This document shows, in pieces, positions 11,795 to 21,974 of a stretch of 64,000 bases of DNA (positions within the stretch are counted from its first letter, which is position 1; every line of letters begins with the position of its first letter). The notes under the pieces are model-generated. The model was not told where the DNA came from. It worked only from the letters and a program-made list of their open reading frames with translations, and ran no database searches. Both the position numbers and the translations under genes were made by a program. This stretch comes from Anaeramoeba ignava. Its lineage: Eukaryota; Metamonada; Anaeramoebidae. The stretch lies in NCBI GenBank assembly GCA_028826165.1, contig JAPDFW010000075.1:1-64000 (forward strand). Reading direction: 5' to 3'.

Positions 11795-12237
11795 TTTATA
11801 AATTTTTTTCTCTTTTTTTAAAATTGAAAAGAAAAAAATGAAAAAAATATTAATTAAAATTAAAAAAAAGTTCCAAATTTAAGAAAAAAGCAAAAAAAAA
11901 ATAAAATATTTTTTTCTTTATTAATTGATCATTTTTTAATTTTAATTATTTAATTTTAAAAATGAGTAGAGTAAGTAAAATTAAATTTTTAATTTTATTT
12001 TATTTTATTTTTCCAATTCAATTTTATTTTATTTTTTATTAATTCAAAATAGAAAATGATAAAAAGAGTATTTAAAATATTATTTCATTTTTCTTTTAAT
12101 TTCCTCATTTTTTGATCATTTTTATTTTTATTTTTTAATTAATTTCCAATCATAAAAAATGTCTAAGAAAGTAAAATTAACATTTTTCATTTTTCATTTT
12201 TCATTTTTTTCATTTTTTTCATTTTTATATTTTTTAA
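11795..12237. other. Divergent intergenic region with candidate mini-exons
   Basis: 443 bp between the divergent ankyrin-BTB and vWA genes. It is AT-rich with T-rich CATTTTTT repeats at 12185-12230. Two places look like tiny first exons: ATG AGT AGA followed by GTAAGT at 11962, and ATG TCT AAG AAA followed by GTAAAA at 12159. The second could splice in phase to AAATTTACAGG at 12244. The vWA gene could equally start at its own ATG at 12238, which directly follows the leader tract. Transcript data are needed to choose. Confidence 0.4.
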
Positions 12238-13614
12238 ATGAAGAAATTTACAGGAGCAAGAGATACAGGAAATTTTCGACAAAACATACAATCAGGACAA
12301 AGAGTAGTGAAATCATCAATAACTTACCATGGATTATTCAATGAATATTATTTCTCAATAGGCGAACCAGAAAATGAAAAATTAATGACAACTCATGATA
12401 CAGTTGCAATTTCCAAAAATCCATTTACAGGCAACAAAGAATATTTCATATCGGTTGCAATGAAATCCAAATATGATGGAGAAGGAATCAAAAAAATTGG
12501 AAGACCTCCTTTGAATTGTGCTGTTGTTCTTGATATTTCGGGCTCAATGGGATCAGGTTTTAGAGGAAGATCAAATCAAGAAGAAGAAAAATTAAGCAAA
12601 CTTGAAGTGGCAAAAAGAACAATTCTTGGATTAACAGAGAATTTCCAGAAAGATGACAATTTTGGAGTAGTTATTTTTGACAACGACGCAGAGGTTCTTT
12701 TCCCATTCCAAAAATGGGGGCAAGTGGATCAAGAGCAATTAAAAAAATCAATTAATTCGTTAAAGCCACGTGGCGGAACAAATATGTCAGAAGGAATTAT
12801 AGAGGGGGCAAGAATGATCCAAAAATTTCTCAAGGAAAGTGGAACAGATCCGAATGAGATCAGTGATCGAGAAAACCGAATTCTTTTCCTAACCGATGCG
12901 CAACCGACAGCGGGAGAAACCAAATCAACAGGACTTTTTTCGTTGGCAAAGGAATATTCTGAACAGCGGATATATTGCACTTTTATTGGAGTTGGAGTTG
13001 ATTTCAATACCCAATTGCTTGAGGTTATCACAAAGACAAAAGGCGCGATGTACTTTTCTGTGCATTCTGCCTCGGAATTCAAGCGCAGAATGGAAACGGA
13101 GTTTGATTACATGATGATGCCTATTTGTTTTGATATAAAACTTCAAGTTGATGGATCCAAAATAAAAAGAGTCTATGGTTCTCCTGATTCGGAGGATAAG
13201 AAAGACACAACAATTGCTGATATTTCCACTGCAATGCCTTCACACATGAACGAACAAAACGAGACTCAAGGAGGAATCATTGTTTTGAAAATGGATCCCA
13301 CTGTTTCAGACGGTTTGCCTCTTAATTTGACACTTTCCTTTAATGATAAAAAGGGAAATCCTTTAAAAGAAGTTGACCAAGTTGTTTTCCCTTCTTTGAA
13401 TCAAGATCAAGATGAATTTTATCAAGATTCTTCAATCAGAAAAGCTATTTTGTTGATTCGTTATGTTAAGTTTATCAAAAATTTTGAAAGGAATGAAGAA
13501 AACAAACAAAAAGCAAACAAACTTATTCAACTTTTCAAATCAGAAATTCCCATTATTGGTGATAAAAAACTTCAAAGAGAAGTAGAAATTCTTGAAGAAA
13601 TTATCAAATTTTAA
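12238..13614 (+). CDS. von Willebrand factor A domain protein
   Basis: 458 aa with a vWA domain at about residues 95-300. The metal-ion-dependent adhesion site is complete: DISGSMGSG (DxSxS), GGTNMSEG (Thr) and LTDAQP (Asp). The N-terminal segment SSITYHGLFNEYYFSIGEP resembles the lead-in found in protist vWA and Hint-vWA proteins. There is no signal peptide or membrane segment, so it is probably cytosolic. The C-terminal 70 residues are helical and charged. The central domain has noticeably more G/C and less biased codons than the flanking RCC1-BTB copies. An alternative first exon at 12159 is possible. The stop is only 42 bp upstream of RCC1-BTB copy 4. The partner is unknown. Confidence 0.8.
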   Translation: MKKFTGARDTGNFRQNIQSGQRVVKSSITYHGLFNEYYFSIGEPENEKLMTTHDTVAISKNPFTGNKEYFISVAMKSKYDGEGIKKIGRPPLNCAVVLDISGSMGSGFRGRSNQEEEKLSKLEVAKRTILGLTENFQKDDNFGVVIFDNDAEVLFPFQKWGQVDQEQLKKSINSLKPRGGTNMSEGIIEGARMIQKFLKESGTDPNEISDRENRILFLTDAQPTAGETKSTGLFSLAKEYSEQRIYCTFIGVGVDFNTQLLEVITKTKGAMYFSVHSASEFKRRMETEFDYMMMPICFDIKLQVDGSKIKRVYGSPDSEDKKDTTIADISTAMPSHMNEQNETQGGIIVLKMDPTVSDGLPLNLTLSFNDKKGNPLKEVDQVVFPSLNQDQDEFYQDSSIRKAILLIRYVKFIKNFERNEENKQKANKLIQLFKSEIPIIGDKKLQREVEILEEIIKF

Positions 13615-13656
13615 TTTTTTCATTTTTTCATTTTTTTCATTTTTTTCTTTTCAAAA
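13615..13656 (+). promoter_or_regulatory. 42-bp T-rich leader forming the whole vWA / copy 4 intergenic space
   Basis: Only CATTTTTT repeats ending in CTTTTCAAAA lie between the vWA stop and the ATG of RCC1-BTB copy 4. If copy 4 is transcribed on its own, its core promoter is this tract or lies inside the vWA gene. Confidence 0.5.
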
Positions 13657-15426
13657 ATGAATGAAATTATATTTTTTGGTTTAAATCAATATCCAATTCT
13701 TTTAAAAAATGAACCAAATAAAATAACAAAACCAATTCAATTTAAATTTGAAAATGAAAATGAAAAACAAATTAAACAAATTTCATCAGGTTATTTTGGA
13801 ACAATTTTCCTTTTTGAAAATGGAAAAGCAATAGAATATTTAAGATATTCAAAATCAAAATCCTTCAAAAATCCAAATTAAAGAAAATATTCAAAAAGTA
13901 ACTGTTGGTGTTGGAAATGAAGTTATTTTAACAATAGAAGGAAATGTATTTGCCAAAGGAGAAGATATTAATCCAAATAATCCAAATGAATTTATCAATA
14001 TTTCATCATTAATTGAAGATAAAAATGATAGAGTAATTCAAGATATTGTTTCTGGATATGAAACAATTTATTTATTAACTTCAAATCAAAATGCTTATGG
14101 AATTGGTGATAATGAATATGGTCAACTTGGTTTTGATTCTGAAACACTTAAAAAAACAGAAAAACCAATTTTAATGATGAAAAATGTTTCTAAAATATTT
14201 TCAGGAATTAATTCAGATCATGTTTTTCTTTTAAATTCAAATCAAGAATTATTTGTGATGCGGAAATAACAATTATGGTCAACTTGGATTAGGAGAATCA
14301 ACAAGAGAAGAAATAACAATCAATAAATTAACCAAAATCCAAAATATTCCAAAAGGTAAAATAATTGATATTCAATCCAGTTATTATCATTCAATAATGT
14401 TGATTAAAGATGAAAATCAAAATCGAAAATCCAAAAAGAAAACTTTATTCATGTGGAAATTCTGTATTTAATGGACTTGACAAAGATGGGCATACTTATG
14501 AATTTACTGAAATCAAATCATCTTTATTTGAAAATGATGATAATATTATTGATTTTTCTGTTGGAAATAATCATACTTTGATTTTAACTTCCAATTCAAA
14601 ACTATTTTCATTTGGATATAATTTATTTGGTCAATTAGGAACTGGAAATACAAAAGAATATCAATCAATTCCAATTCAAATTGAAATTCCTGAATTAAGA
14701 TTTAATGAAGATATTTCTAATTATCATATTTCTTGTGGACATGATAAATCCTTTCTTTATTCTCCTTCTTTTTCCAATCTTGAAGAAGATTTGATAAAAT
14801 TATTTGGAAGAAAAGAATTTTGTGATATTTCATTTAAAACCAAAAATGGAGAAATAATTGAAGCTCATAAATTAATATTGAAATATAGATTAAATCAAAA
14901 TCAAAATCAAATTGAAAAACTTCAAGAAATTATTTCAAAAAAATCAATTAAAGAATCAAATCAAATATTTGAAATGATTTATTCAAACAATTCCATAATA
15001 AATCCAAAGTTATATTCTGAAATTAAAGAAATTATAAATTTAAATGAAAAAATTGAAGAAACAATTAAAAGAATTTATTTAAATGAAAATGAAAATGAAA
15101 ATGAAAAAGATTTTATAATTGAAAGAAAAGAAAAACAATATAAATTTCCCAAACTAATATTAATAATGAGAAGTGAATTATATCGAGGAATGTTTTTATC
15201 TGTAACAGAAGATAAATCAAATAAAGTTACAGATTATAGTGAATTAAGTAATAAATCATTTCAAATATTTGAATATTGGATTTATTCAAATCAAATTAAA
15301 GATGAAATTGAAATTACTCAAGAAATAATTGATGAAATTCAAATTGGAATTGATTATTTTCAATTAAATCAAACAAATCCAAATTTATTTGATTTATTAA
15401 TTAATAAATTTAATAATCAAAATTAA
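13657..15426 (+). pseudogene. RCC1 / double-BTB protein, array copy 4 (three frame breaks)
   Basis: ATG 13657 opens the standard N-terminus (MNEIIFFGLNQYPILL). Frame is lost near 13858 (TCAAAATCAAAATCC where intact copies have TCAAAACAAAATCC), again near 14253 (TTTGTGATGC for TTTGGATGC), and a third time near 14425 (CAAAATCGAAAATCC). Each is one extra base. Three +1 shifts bring reading back to the starting frame, so the last blades and both BTB segments (14410-15426) are in phase with the start. This copy has the shortest Glu-Asn tract of the array (two units). Confidence 0.8.
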
Positions 15427-15592
15427 AATTAAAATTAAATCAAAATTAAAAATTAAAATTAAAATTAATAATTAAAATTAAAATTAAAATTAAAATTAAA
15501 ATCAAAATTAAAATTAAAATTAAAATTAAAATTAAAATCAAAATCAAATTTAAAATTAAAATTAAAATTAAAATTAAAATTAAAATTAAAAT
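15427..15592. repeat. AAAATT hexamer array between copies 4 and 5
   Basis: About 165 bp of TAAAAT/CAAAAT hexamers with a few truncated units. It is followed by the T-rich leader at 15600-15636. Confidence 0.9.
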
Positions 15593-15636
15593 CCAGAATT
15601 TATTTTTTCATTTTTTTCTTTTTTTTCTTTTCAAAA

Positions 15637-17394
15637 ATGAATGATTGTTTATTTTTTGGTGACAATCAATATCCAAAACTTATCAAAAATAAACCAGATA
15701 AAATAAAAAAACCAATTCAATTTAAATTTGAAAATGAAAATGAAAATGAAAATGAAAAACAAATTAAGCAAATTTCATCAGGACCTTTTGCAACAATTTT
15801 CCTTTTTAAAAATGGAAAAGCAATAGAATATTTAAGAGATTCAAATCAAAATCCTAAAAAAATTCAAATTGAAAATATTCAAAAAGTAACTGCTGGCCAT
15901 GAAAATGAAGCTATTTTAACAATAGAAGGAAATGTATTTGCCAAAGGAAAAGATATTTATTACAAAAATCCAAAAGAATTTATCAATATTTCATCATTAA
16001 TTGAAGATAAAAATGATAGAATAATTCAGGATGTTATTTCTGGAGATAGTTCAATTTATTTATTAACTTCAAATCAAAATGTTTACGGAATTGGTGATAA
16101 TTATTGGGGTCAACTTGGTTTTGATTCTGAAACACTTCAAAAAACAGAAAAACCAATTTTGATGATGAAAAATATTTCTAAAATATTTTCAGGAAATACA
16201 TCAGATTGCATTTTTCTTTTAAATTCAAATCAAGAATTATTTGGATGCGGATATAATTATCATGGTCAACTTGGATTAAAAGAAGCAATACTACAGGCAA
16301 AAGTCTATAAATTAACTAAATTCCAAAATATTCCAAAAGGTAAAATAATTGATATTAAAGGTGGATTTAATCATTCAATAATGTTGATTGAAAATGAAAA
16401 TGAAAATGAAAATGAAAATCCAAAAAGAAAACTTTATTCAACTGGAGATTATAAATCTAATGGACTTGGCAAGGCTCAAGATACAAAAATATTTACTGAA
16501 ATCAAATCATCTTTATTTGAAAATGATGATGATATTCTTAAAATTTCTTGTGGACAATATCATAATTTGATTTTAACTTCCAAATCAAAATTGATAGTAT
16601 TTGGAAATAATGATTCAGGTCAATTAGGAACTGGAAATACAAATAATCAAGCAATTCCAATCCAAATTGAACTTCCTAAATTAAGATTTAATGAAGATAT
16701 TTCTAATTATCATATTTCTTGTGGTGCTTATAGATCATTTCTTTATTATTCTCCTCTTTCTTTTTCCAATCTTGAAGAAGATTTGATAAAATTATTTAGA
16801 AGAAAAGAATTTTGTGATATTTCATTTAAAACCGAAAATGGAGAAATAATTGAAGCTCATAAATTAATATTGAAATATAGATTAAATCAAAATCAAGAAA
16901 ATCAAATTGAAAAACTTCAAGAAATTATTTCAAATAAATCAATTAAAGAATCAAATCAAATATTTGAAATGATTTATTCAAATAATTCCATAATAAATCC
17001 AAAGTTATATTCTGAAATTAAAGAAATTATAAATTCAAATGAAAAAATAGAAGAAACAATGAAAAGAATTTATTTAAATGAAAATGAAAATGAAAAAGAT
17101 TTTATAATTGAAAGAAAAGAAAAACAATATAAATTTCCTAAATTGATATTAATAATGAGAAGTGAATTATATCGAGGAATGTTTTTATCTGTAACAGAAG
17201 ATAAATCAAATAAAGTTACAGATTATAGTGAATTAAGTAATAAATCATTTCAAATATTTAGAATATTGGATTTATTCAAATCAAATTAAAGATGAAATTG
17301 AAATTACACAAGAAATAATTGAAGAAATTCAAATTGGAATTGATTATTTTCAATTAAATCAAATTTATTTGATTTATTAATTAACAAAATTTAA
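15637..17394 (+). pseudogene. RCC1 / double-BTB protein, array copy 5 (damaged C-terminus)
   Basis: Open from ATG 15637 for 550 codons to a premature stop at 17289. The propeller, first BTB and most of the second BTB are intact. Near 17257 the sequence reads ATATTTAGAATATTGG where others read ATATTTGAATATTGG (+1). Further on, about 10 nt (the ACAAATCCAA of other copies) are missing near 17360. The two changes together restore the original frame, ending at TAA 17392-17394. The product would lose part of the second BTB either way. This is the only copy whose 3' end is damaged, and it borders the longest spacer array. Confidence 0.8.
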
Positions 17395-18108
17395 AATCAA
17401 ATTCAAAAAAAATCAAAATTAAAATTAAAATTAAAAATTAAAATTAAAATTAAAATTAAATTTAATATTAAAATTAAAAATTAAAATCAAAATTAAAATT
17501 TAAAAAAATTAAATTAAAATTAAAATTAAAATTAAAATTAAAATTTAAAATTAAAATTAAAATTAAAATTAAAATTAAAATTAAAATTAAAATTAAAATT
17601 AAAATCAAAATTAAAATTAAAATTAAAAATTAAAATTAAAATTAAAATTAAAATTTAAAATTAAAATTAAAATTAAAATTAAAATTAAAAATTGTAAATT
17701 AAAATTAAAATTAAAATTAAATTAAAATTAAAATTAAAATTAAAATTAATTTAAAATTAAAATTAAAATTAAATTTTCAAAATTTTAAAATTAAAATTAA
17801 AATTAAAAAAAATTTAAATTAAAATTAAATTAAAATTAAAATTAAATTTAAAATTAAAATTAAAATTAAAATTAAAATTAAAATTAAAATTAAAATTAAA
17901 ATTAAAATTAAAATTAAAATTAAAATTAAAATTAAAATTAAAATTAAAATTAAAATTAAAATTAAAATCAAAATTAAAATTAAATCAAAATCAAATTAAA
18001 ATTAAAAATTAAAATTAAAATTAAAATCAAAATTTAATTAAATTAAAATTTATAATTAAAATTAAAATTAAAATTAAAAATTAAAATTAAAATTAAAATT
18101 TAATAAAT
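17395..18108. repeat. Long AAAATT hexamer array (about 0.7 kb) between copies 5 and 6
   Basis: This is the longest hexamer spacer in the array. Units are mostly TAAAAT with broken units, a near-perfect run at about 17850-17970, and few CAAAAT variants. It seems to have eroded both neighbours: the 3' end of copy 5 and the start codon of copy 6. No gene is visible in it. Confidence 0.9.
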
Positions 18109-19892
18109 TACTTTCATTTATTTTTTGGAAGAAATAAATATCCAATTCTTATCAAAAATAAACCAAAAAAAATAACAAAACCAATTCAATTTAAATTTGA
18201 AAATGAAAATGAAAATGAAAATGAAAAACAAATTAAACAAATTGCAACAAGTTATTTTTCAATAATTTTCCTTTTTAAAAATGGAAAAGCAATAGAATAT
18301 TTAAGATATTCAAATCAAAATCCTCAAAAAATTCAAATTGAAGAAAATATTCAAAAAGTAACTGTTGGTTTTCAAAATGAAGCTATTTTAACAACAGAAG
18401 GAAATGTATTTGCAAAAGGAAGAACTATTAATACAGAAAATCCAAAAGAATTTATCAATATTTCATCATTAATTGAAGATACAAATGATAGAATAATTCA
18501 AGATGTTGTTTCTGGATATAATTCAATTTATTTATTAACTTCAAATCAAAATGTTTATGGAATTGGTGATAATGAATATGGTCAACTTGGTTTTGATTCT
18601 GAAACACTTAAAAAACAGAAAAACCAATTTTAATGATGAAAAATGTTTCTAAAATATTTTCAGGAATTAATTCAGATCATGTTTTTCTTTTAAATTCAAA
18701 TCAAGAATTATTTGGATGCGGATATAATCGATTTGGTCAACTTGGATTAGGAGAATCAAGAAAAGAAGAAACAAAAATCCAAAAATTAACTAAAATACAA
18801 AATATTCCAAAAGGCAAAATAATTGATATTCAATGTGGATTTTCTCATTCAATAATGTCGATTGAAAATGAAAATGAAAATGAAAATCCAAAAAGAAAAC
18901 TTTATTCATGTGGAAATTCTGTATTTAATGGACTTGACAAAGATGGGCATATTTATGAATTTACTGAAATCAAATCACCTTTATTTGAAAATGATAATAT
19001 TCTTGATTTTTCTGTTGGAGATGCTCATACTTTGATTTTAACTTCCAATTCAAAACTATTTTCATTTGGATATAATTTATATGGACAATTAGGAACTGGA
19101 AATACAAAAGAATATCAATCAATTCCAATTCAAATTGAAATTCCTAAATTAAGATTTAATGAAGATATTTCTAATTATCATGTTTCTTGTGGACATGATA
19201 AATCCTTTCTTTATTCTCCTTCTTTTTCTAATCTTGAAGAAGATTTGATAAAACTATTTAAAAGAAAAGAATTTTGTGATATTTCATTTAAAACCGAAAA
19301 TGGAGAAATAATTGAAGCTCATAAATTAATATTGAAATATAGATTAAATCAAAATCAAAATGAAAATCAAATTGAAAAACTTAAAGAAATTATTTCAAAA
19401 AAATCAATTAAAGAATCAAATCAAATATTTGAAATGATTTATTCAAATAATTCCAAAATAAATCCAATATTATATTCTGAAATTAAAGAAATTATAAATT
19501 CAAATGAAAAAATAGAAGAAACAATGAAAAGAATTTATTTAAATGAAAATGAAAATGAAAATGAAAATGAAAAAGATTTTATAATTGAAAGAAAAGAAAA
19601 ACAATATAAATTTCCTAAATTAATATTAATAATGAGAAGTGAATTATATCGAGGAATGTTTTTATCTGTAACAGAAGATAAATCAAATAAAGTTACAGAT
19701 TATAGTGAATTAAGTAATAAATCATTTCAAATATTAGAATATTGGATTTATTCAAATCAAATTAAAAATGAAATTGAAATTACACAAGAAATAATTGATG
19801 AAATTAAAATTGGAATTGATTATTTTCAATTAAATCAAACAAATCCAAATTTATTTGATTTATTAATTAACAAATTTAATAATCAAAATTAA
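18109..19892 (+). pseudogene. RCC1 / double-BTB protein, array copy 6 (no start codon)
   Basis: Similarity to the other copies begins at about 18109 (reading FHLFFGRNKYPILIK), but the ATGAATGA start and the T-rich leader are missing, replaced by hexamer repeat. A one-base loss in the A run near 18610 (CTTAAAAAACAG for CTTAAAAAAACAG) shifts frame; from 18633 the rest is open to 19892. Its FFGRNK start resembles copy 1, which suggests these two are close relatives. Probably dead as a gene unless an upstream exon supplies a start. Confidence 0.8.
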
Positions 19893-20071
19893 AATTAAAA
19901 TTAAAATCAAAATTAAAATTAAAATTAAAATTAAAATCAAAATTAAAATTAAAATTAAAATTAAAATTAAAATTAAAATTAAAATTAAAATTAAAATTTA
20001 AAATTAAAATTAAAATTTAAATTTAAAATTAAAATTAAAATCAAAATTAAAATTAAAATTAAAATTAAAAT
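19893..20071. repeat. AAAATT hexamer array between copies 6 and 7
   Basis: About 180 bp of TAAAAT/CAAAAT units followed by a short T-rich leader (20072-20099). Confidence 0.9.
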
Positions 20072-20099
20072 CATTTTTTCATTTTTTTTCTTTTTAAAA

Positions 20100-21878
20100 A
20101 TGAATGAAATTATATTTTTTGGTTTAAATAATTATCCAAAACTTATCAAAAATGAACCAGAAAAAATAACAAAACCAATTCAATTTAAATTTGAAAATGA
20201 AAATGAAAATGAAAATGAAAATGAAAATGAAAATGAAAAACAAATTAAACAAATTTCATCAAGTTTTTTATCAACAATTTTCCTTTTTAAAAATGGAAAA
20301 GCAATAGAATATTTAAGATATTCAAATCAAAATCCTCAAAAAATTCAAATTGAAAATATTCAAAAAGTAACTGTTGGTGTTCATAACGAAGCTATTTTAA
20401 CAAAAGAAGGAAATGTATTTGCAAAAGGAAGAAATATTAATACAGAAAATCCAAAAGAATTTATCAATATTTCATCATTAATTGAAGATAAAAATGATAG
20501 AATAATTCAAGATATTGTTTCTGGATCTAGTTCAATTTATTTATTAACTTCAAATCAAAATGCTTATGGAATTGGTGATAATGAATATGGTCAACTTGGT
20601 TTTGATTCTAAAACACTTAAAAAAACAGAAAAACCAATTTTAATTATGAAAAATGTTTCTAAAATATCTTCAGGAATTAATTCAGATCATGTTTTTCTTT
20701 TAAATTCAAATCAAGAATTATTTGGATGCGGATATAATTTTTACGGACAGCTTGAATTAGGAGAATCAAGAAAAGAAACAAAAATCCAAAAATTAACTAA
20801 AATCCAAAATATTCCAAAAGGTAAAATAATTGATATTCAATCCAGTTATTATCATTCAATAATGTTGATTGAAAATGAAAATGAAAATGAAAATCCAAAA
20901 AGAAAACTTTATTCATGTGGAAATTCTGTATTTAATGGACTTGACAAAGATGGGCATATTTATGAATTTACTGAAATCAAATCACCTTTATTTGAAAATG
21001 ATGATAATATTCTTGATTTTTCTGTTGGAGATGCTCATACTTTGATTTTAACTTCTAATTCAAAACTATTTTCATTTGGATATAATTTATATGGTCAATT
21101 AGGAACTGGAAATAAAAAAGAATATCAATCAATTCCAATTCAAATTGAACTTCCTGAATTAAGATTTAATGAAGATATTTCTAATTATCATGTTTCTTGT
21201 GGACATGATAAATCCTTTCTTTATTCTCCTTCTTTTTCTAATCTTGAAGAAGATTTGATAAAATTATTTGAAAGAAAAGAATTTTGTGATATTTCATTTA
21301 AAACCGAAAATGGAGAAATAATTGAAGCTCATAAATTAATATTGAAATATAGATTAAATCAAAATCAAAATCAAATTGAAAAACTTAAAGAAATTATTTC
21401 AAAAAAATCAATTAAAGAATCTAATCAAATATTTGAAATGATTTATTCAAACAATTCCATAATAAATCCAAAGTTATATTTTGAAATTAAAGAAATTATA
21501 AATTCAAATGAAAAAATTGAAGAAACAATTAAAAGAATTTATTTAAATGAAAATGAAAAAGATTTTATAATTGAAAGAAAAGAAAAACAATATAAATTTC
21601 CCAAATTAATATTAATAATGAGAAGTGAATTATATCGAGGAATGTTTTTATCTGTAACAGAAGATAAATCTAATAAAGTTACAGATTATAGTGAATTAAG
21701 TAATAAATCATTTCAAATATTAGAATATTGGATTTATTCAAATCAAATTAAAGAAGAAATTGAAATTACACAAGAAATAATTGAAGAAATTCAAATTGGA
21801 ATTGATTATTTTCAATTAAATCAAACAAATCCAAATTTATTTGATTTATTAATTAACAAATTTAATAATCAAAATTAA
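20100..21878 (+). CDS. RCC1 / double-BTB protein, array copy 7 (intact)
   Basis: 592 aa, uninterrupted. Residues about 1-370 form RCC1-type blades, each with a G-x-x-x-x-G-Q-L core. One core reads GQLELG instead of GQLGLG. BTB segment 1 starts near residue 395 (FCDISFKTENGEIIEAHKL), and BTB segment 2 lies at about 490-560 (KFPKLILIMRSELYRGMF, then YSELSNKSFQILEYWIYSNQ). The N-terminal Glu-Asn run has seven GAAAAT units. The protein ends in FNNQN, the shared array terminus. With copy 8 it is the reference for judging damage in the others. Likely a scaffold or ubiquitin-ligase adaptor; the substrate is unknown. Confidence 0.9.
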   Translation: MNEIIFFGLNNYPKLIKNEPEKITKPIQFKFENENENENENENENEKQIKQISSSFLSTIFLFKNGKAIEYLRYSNQNPQKIQIENIQKVTVGVHNEAILTKEGNVFAKGRNINTENPKEFINISSLIEDKNDRIIQDIVSGSSSIYLLTSNQNAYGIGDNEYGQLGFDSKTLKKTEKPILIMKNVSKISSGINSDHVFLLNSNQELFGCGYNFYGQLELGESRKETKIQKLTKIQNIPKGKIIDIQSSYYHSIMLIENENENENPKRKLYSCGNSVFNGLDKDGHIYEFTEIKSPLFENDDNILDFSVGDAHTLILTSNSKLFSFGYNLYGQLGTGNKKEYQSIPIQIELPELRFNEDISNYHVSCGHDKSFLYSPSFSNLEEDLIKLFERKEFCDISFKTENGEIIEAHKLILKYRLNQNQNQIEKLKEIISKKSIKESNQIFEMIYSNNSIINPKLYFEIKEIINSNEKIEETIKRIYLNENEKDFIIERKEKQYKFPKLILIMRSELYRGMFLSVTEDKSNKVTDYSELSNKSFQILEYWIYSNQIKEEIEITQEIIEEIQIGIDYFQLNQTNPNLFDLLINKFNNQN

Positions 21879-21950
21879 AATTAAAATTAAAATCAAAATT
21901 AAAAATTAAAATCAAAATAAAAATTAAAATTAATAATTAAAAATTCCAAA
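21879..21950. repeat. Short AAAATT hexamer spacer between copies 7 and 8
   Basis: About 70 bp, the shortest spacer with hexamer repeats in the array. It lies between the two intact copies. Confidence 0.85.
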
Positions 21951-21974
21951 AATTCATTTTTTTTCTTTTTAAAA

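Noticed and set aside
2660-15426. Programmed ribosomal frameshifting in the RCC1-BTB copies
   Set aside because: Break sites differ from copy to copy, share no slippery sequence, and intact copies 7 and 8 need no shift.
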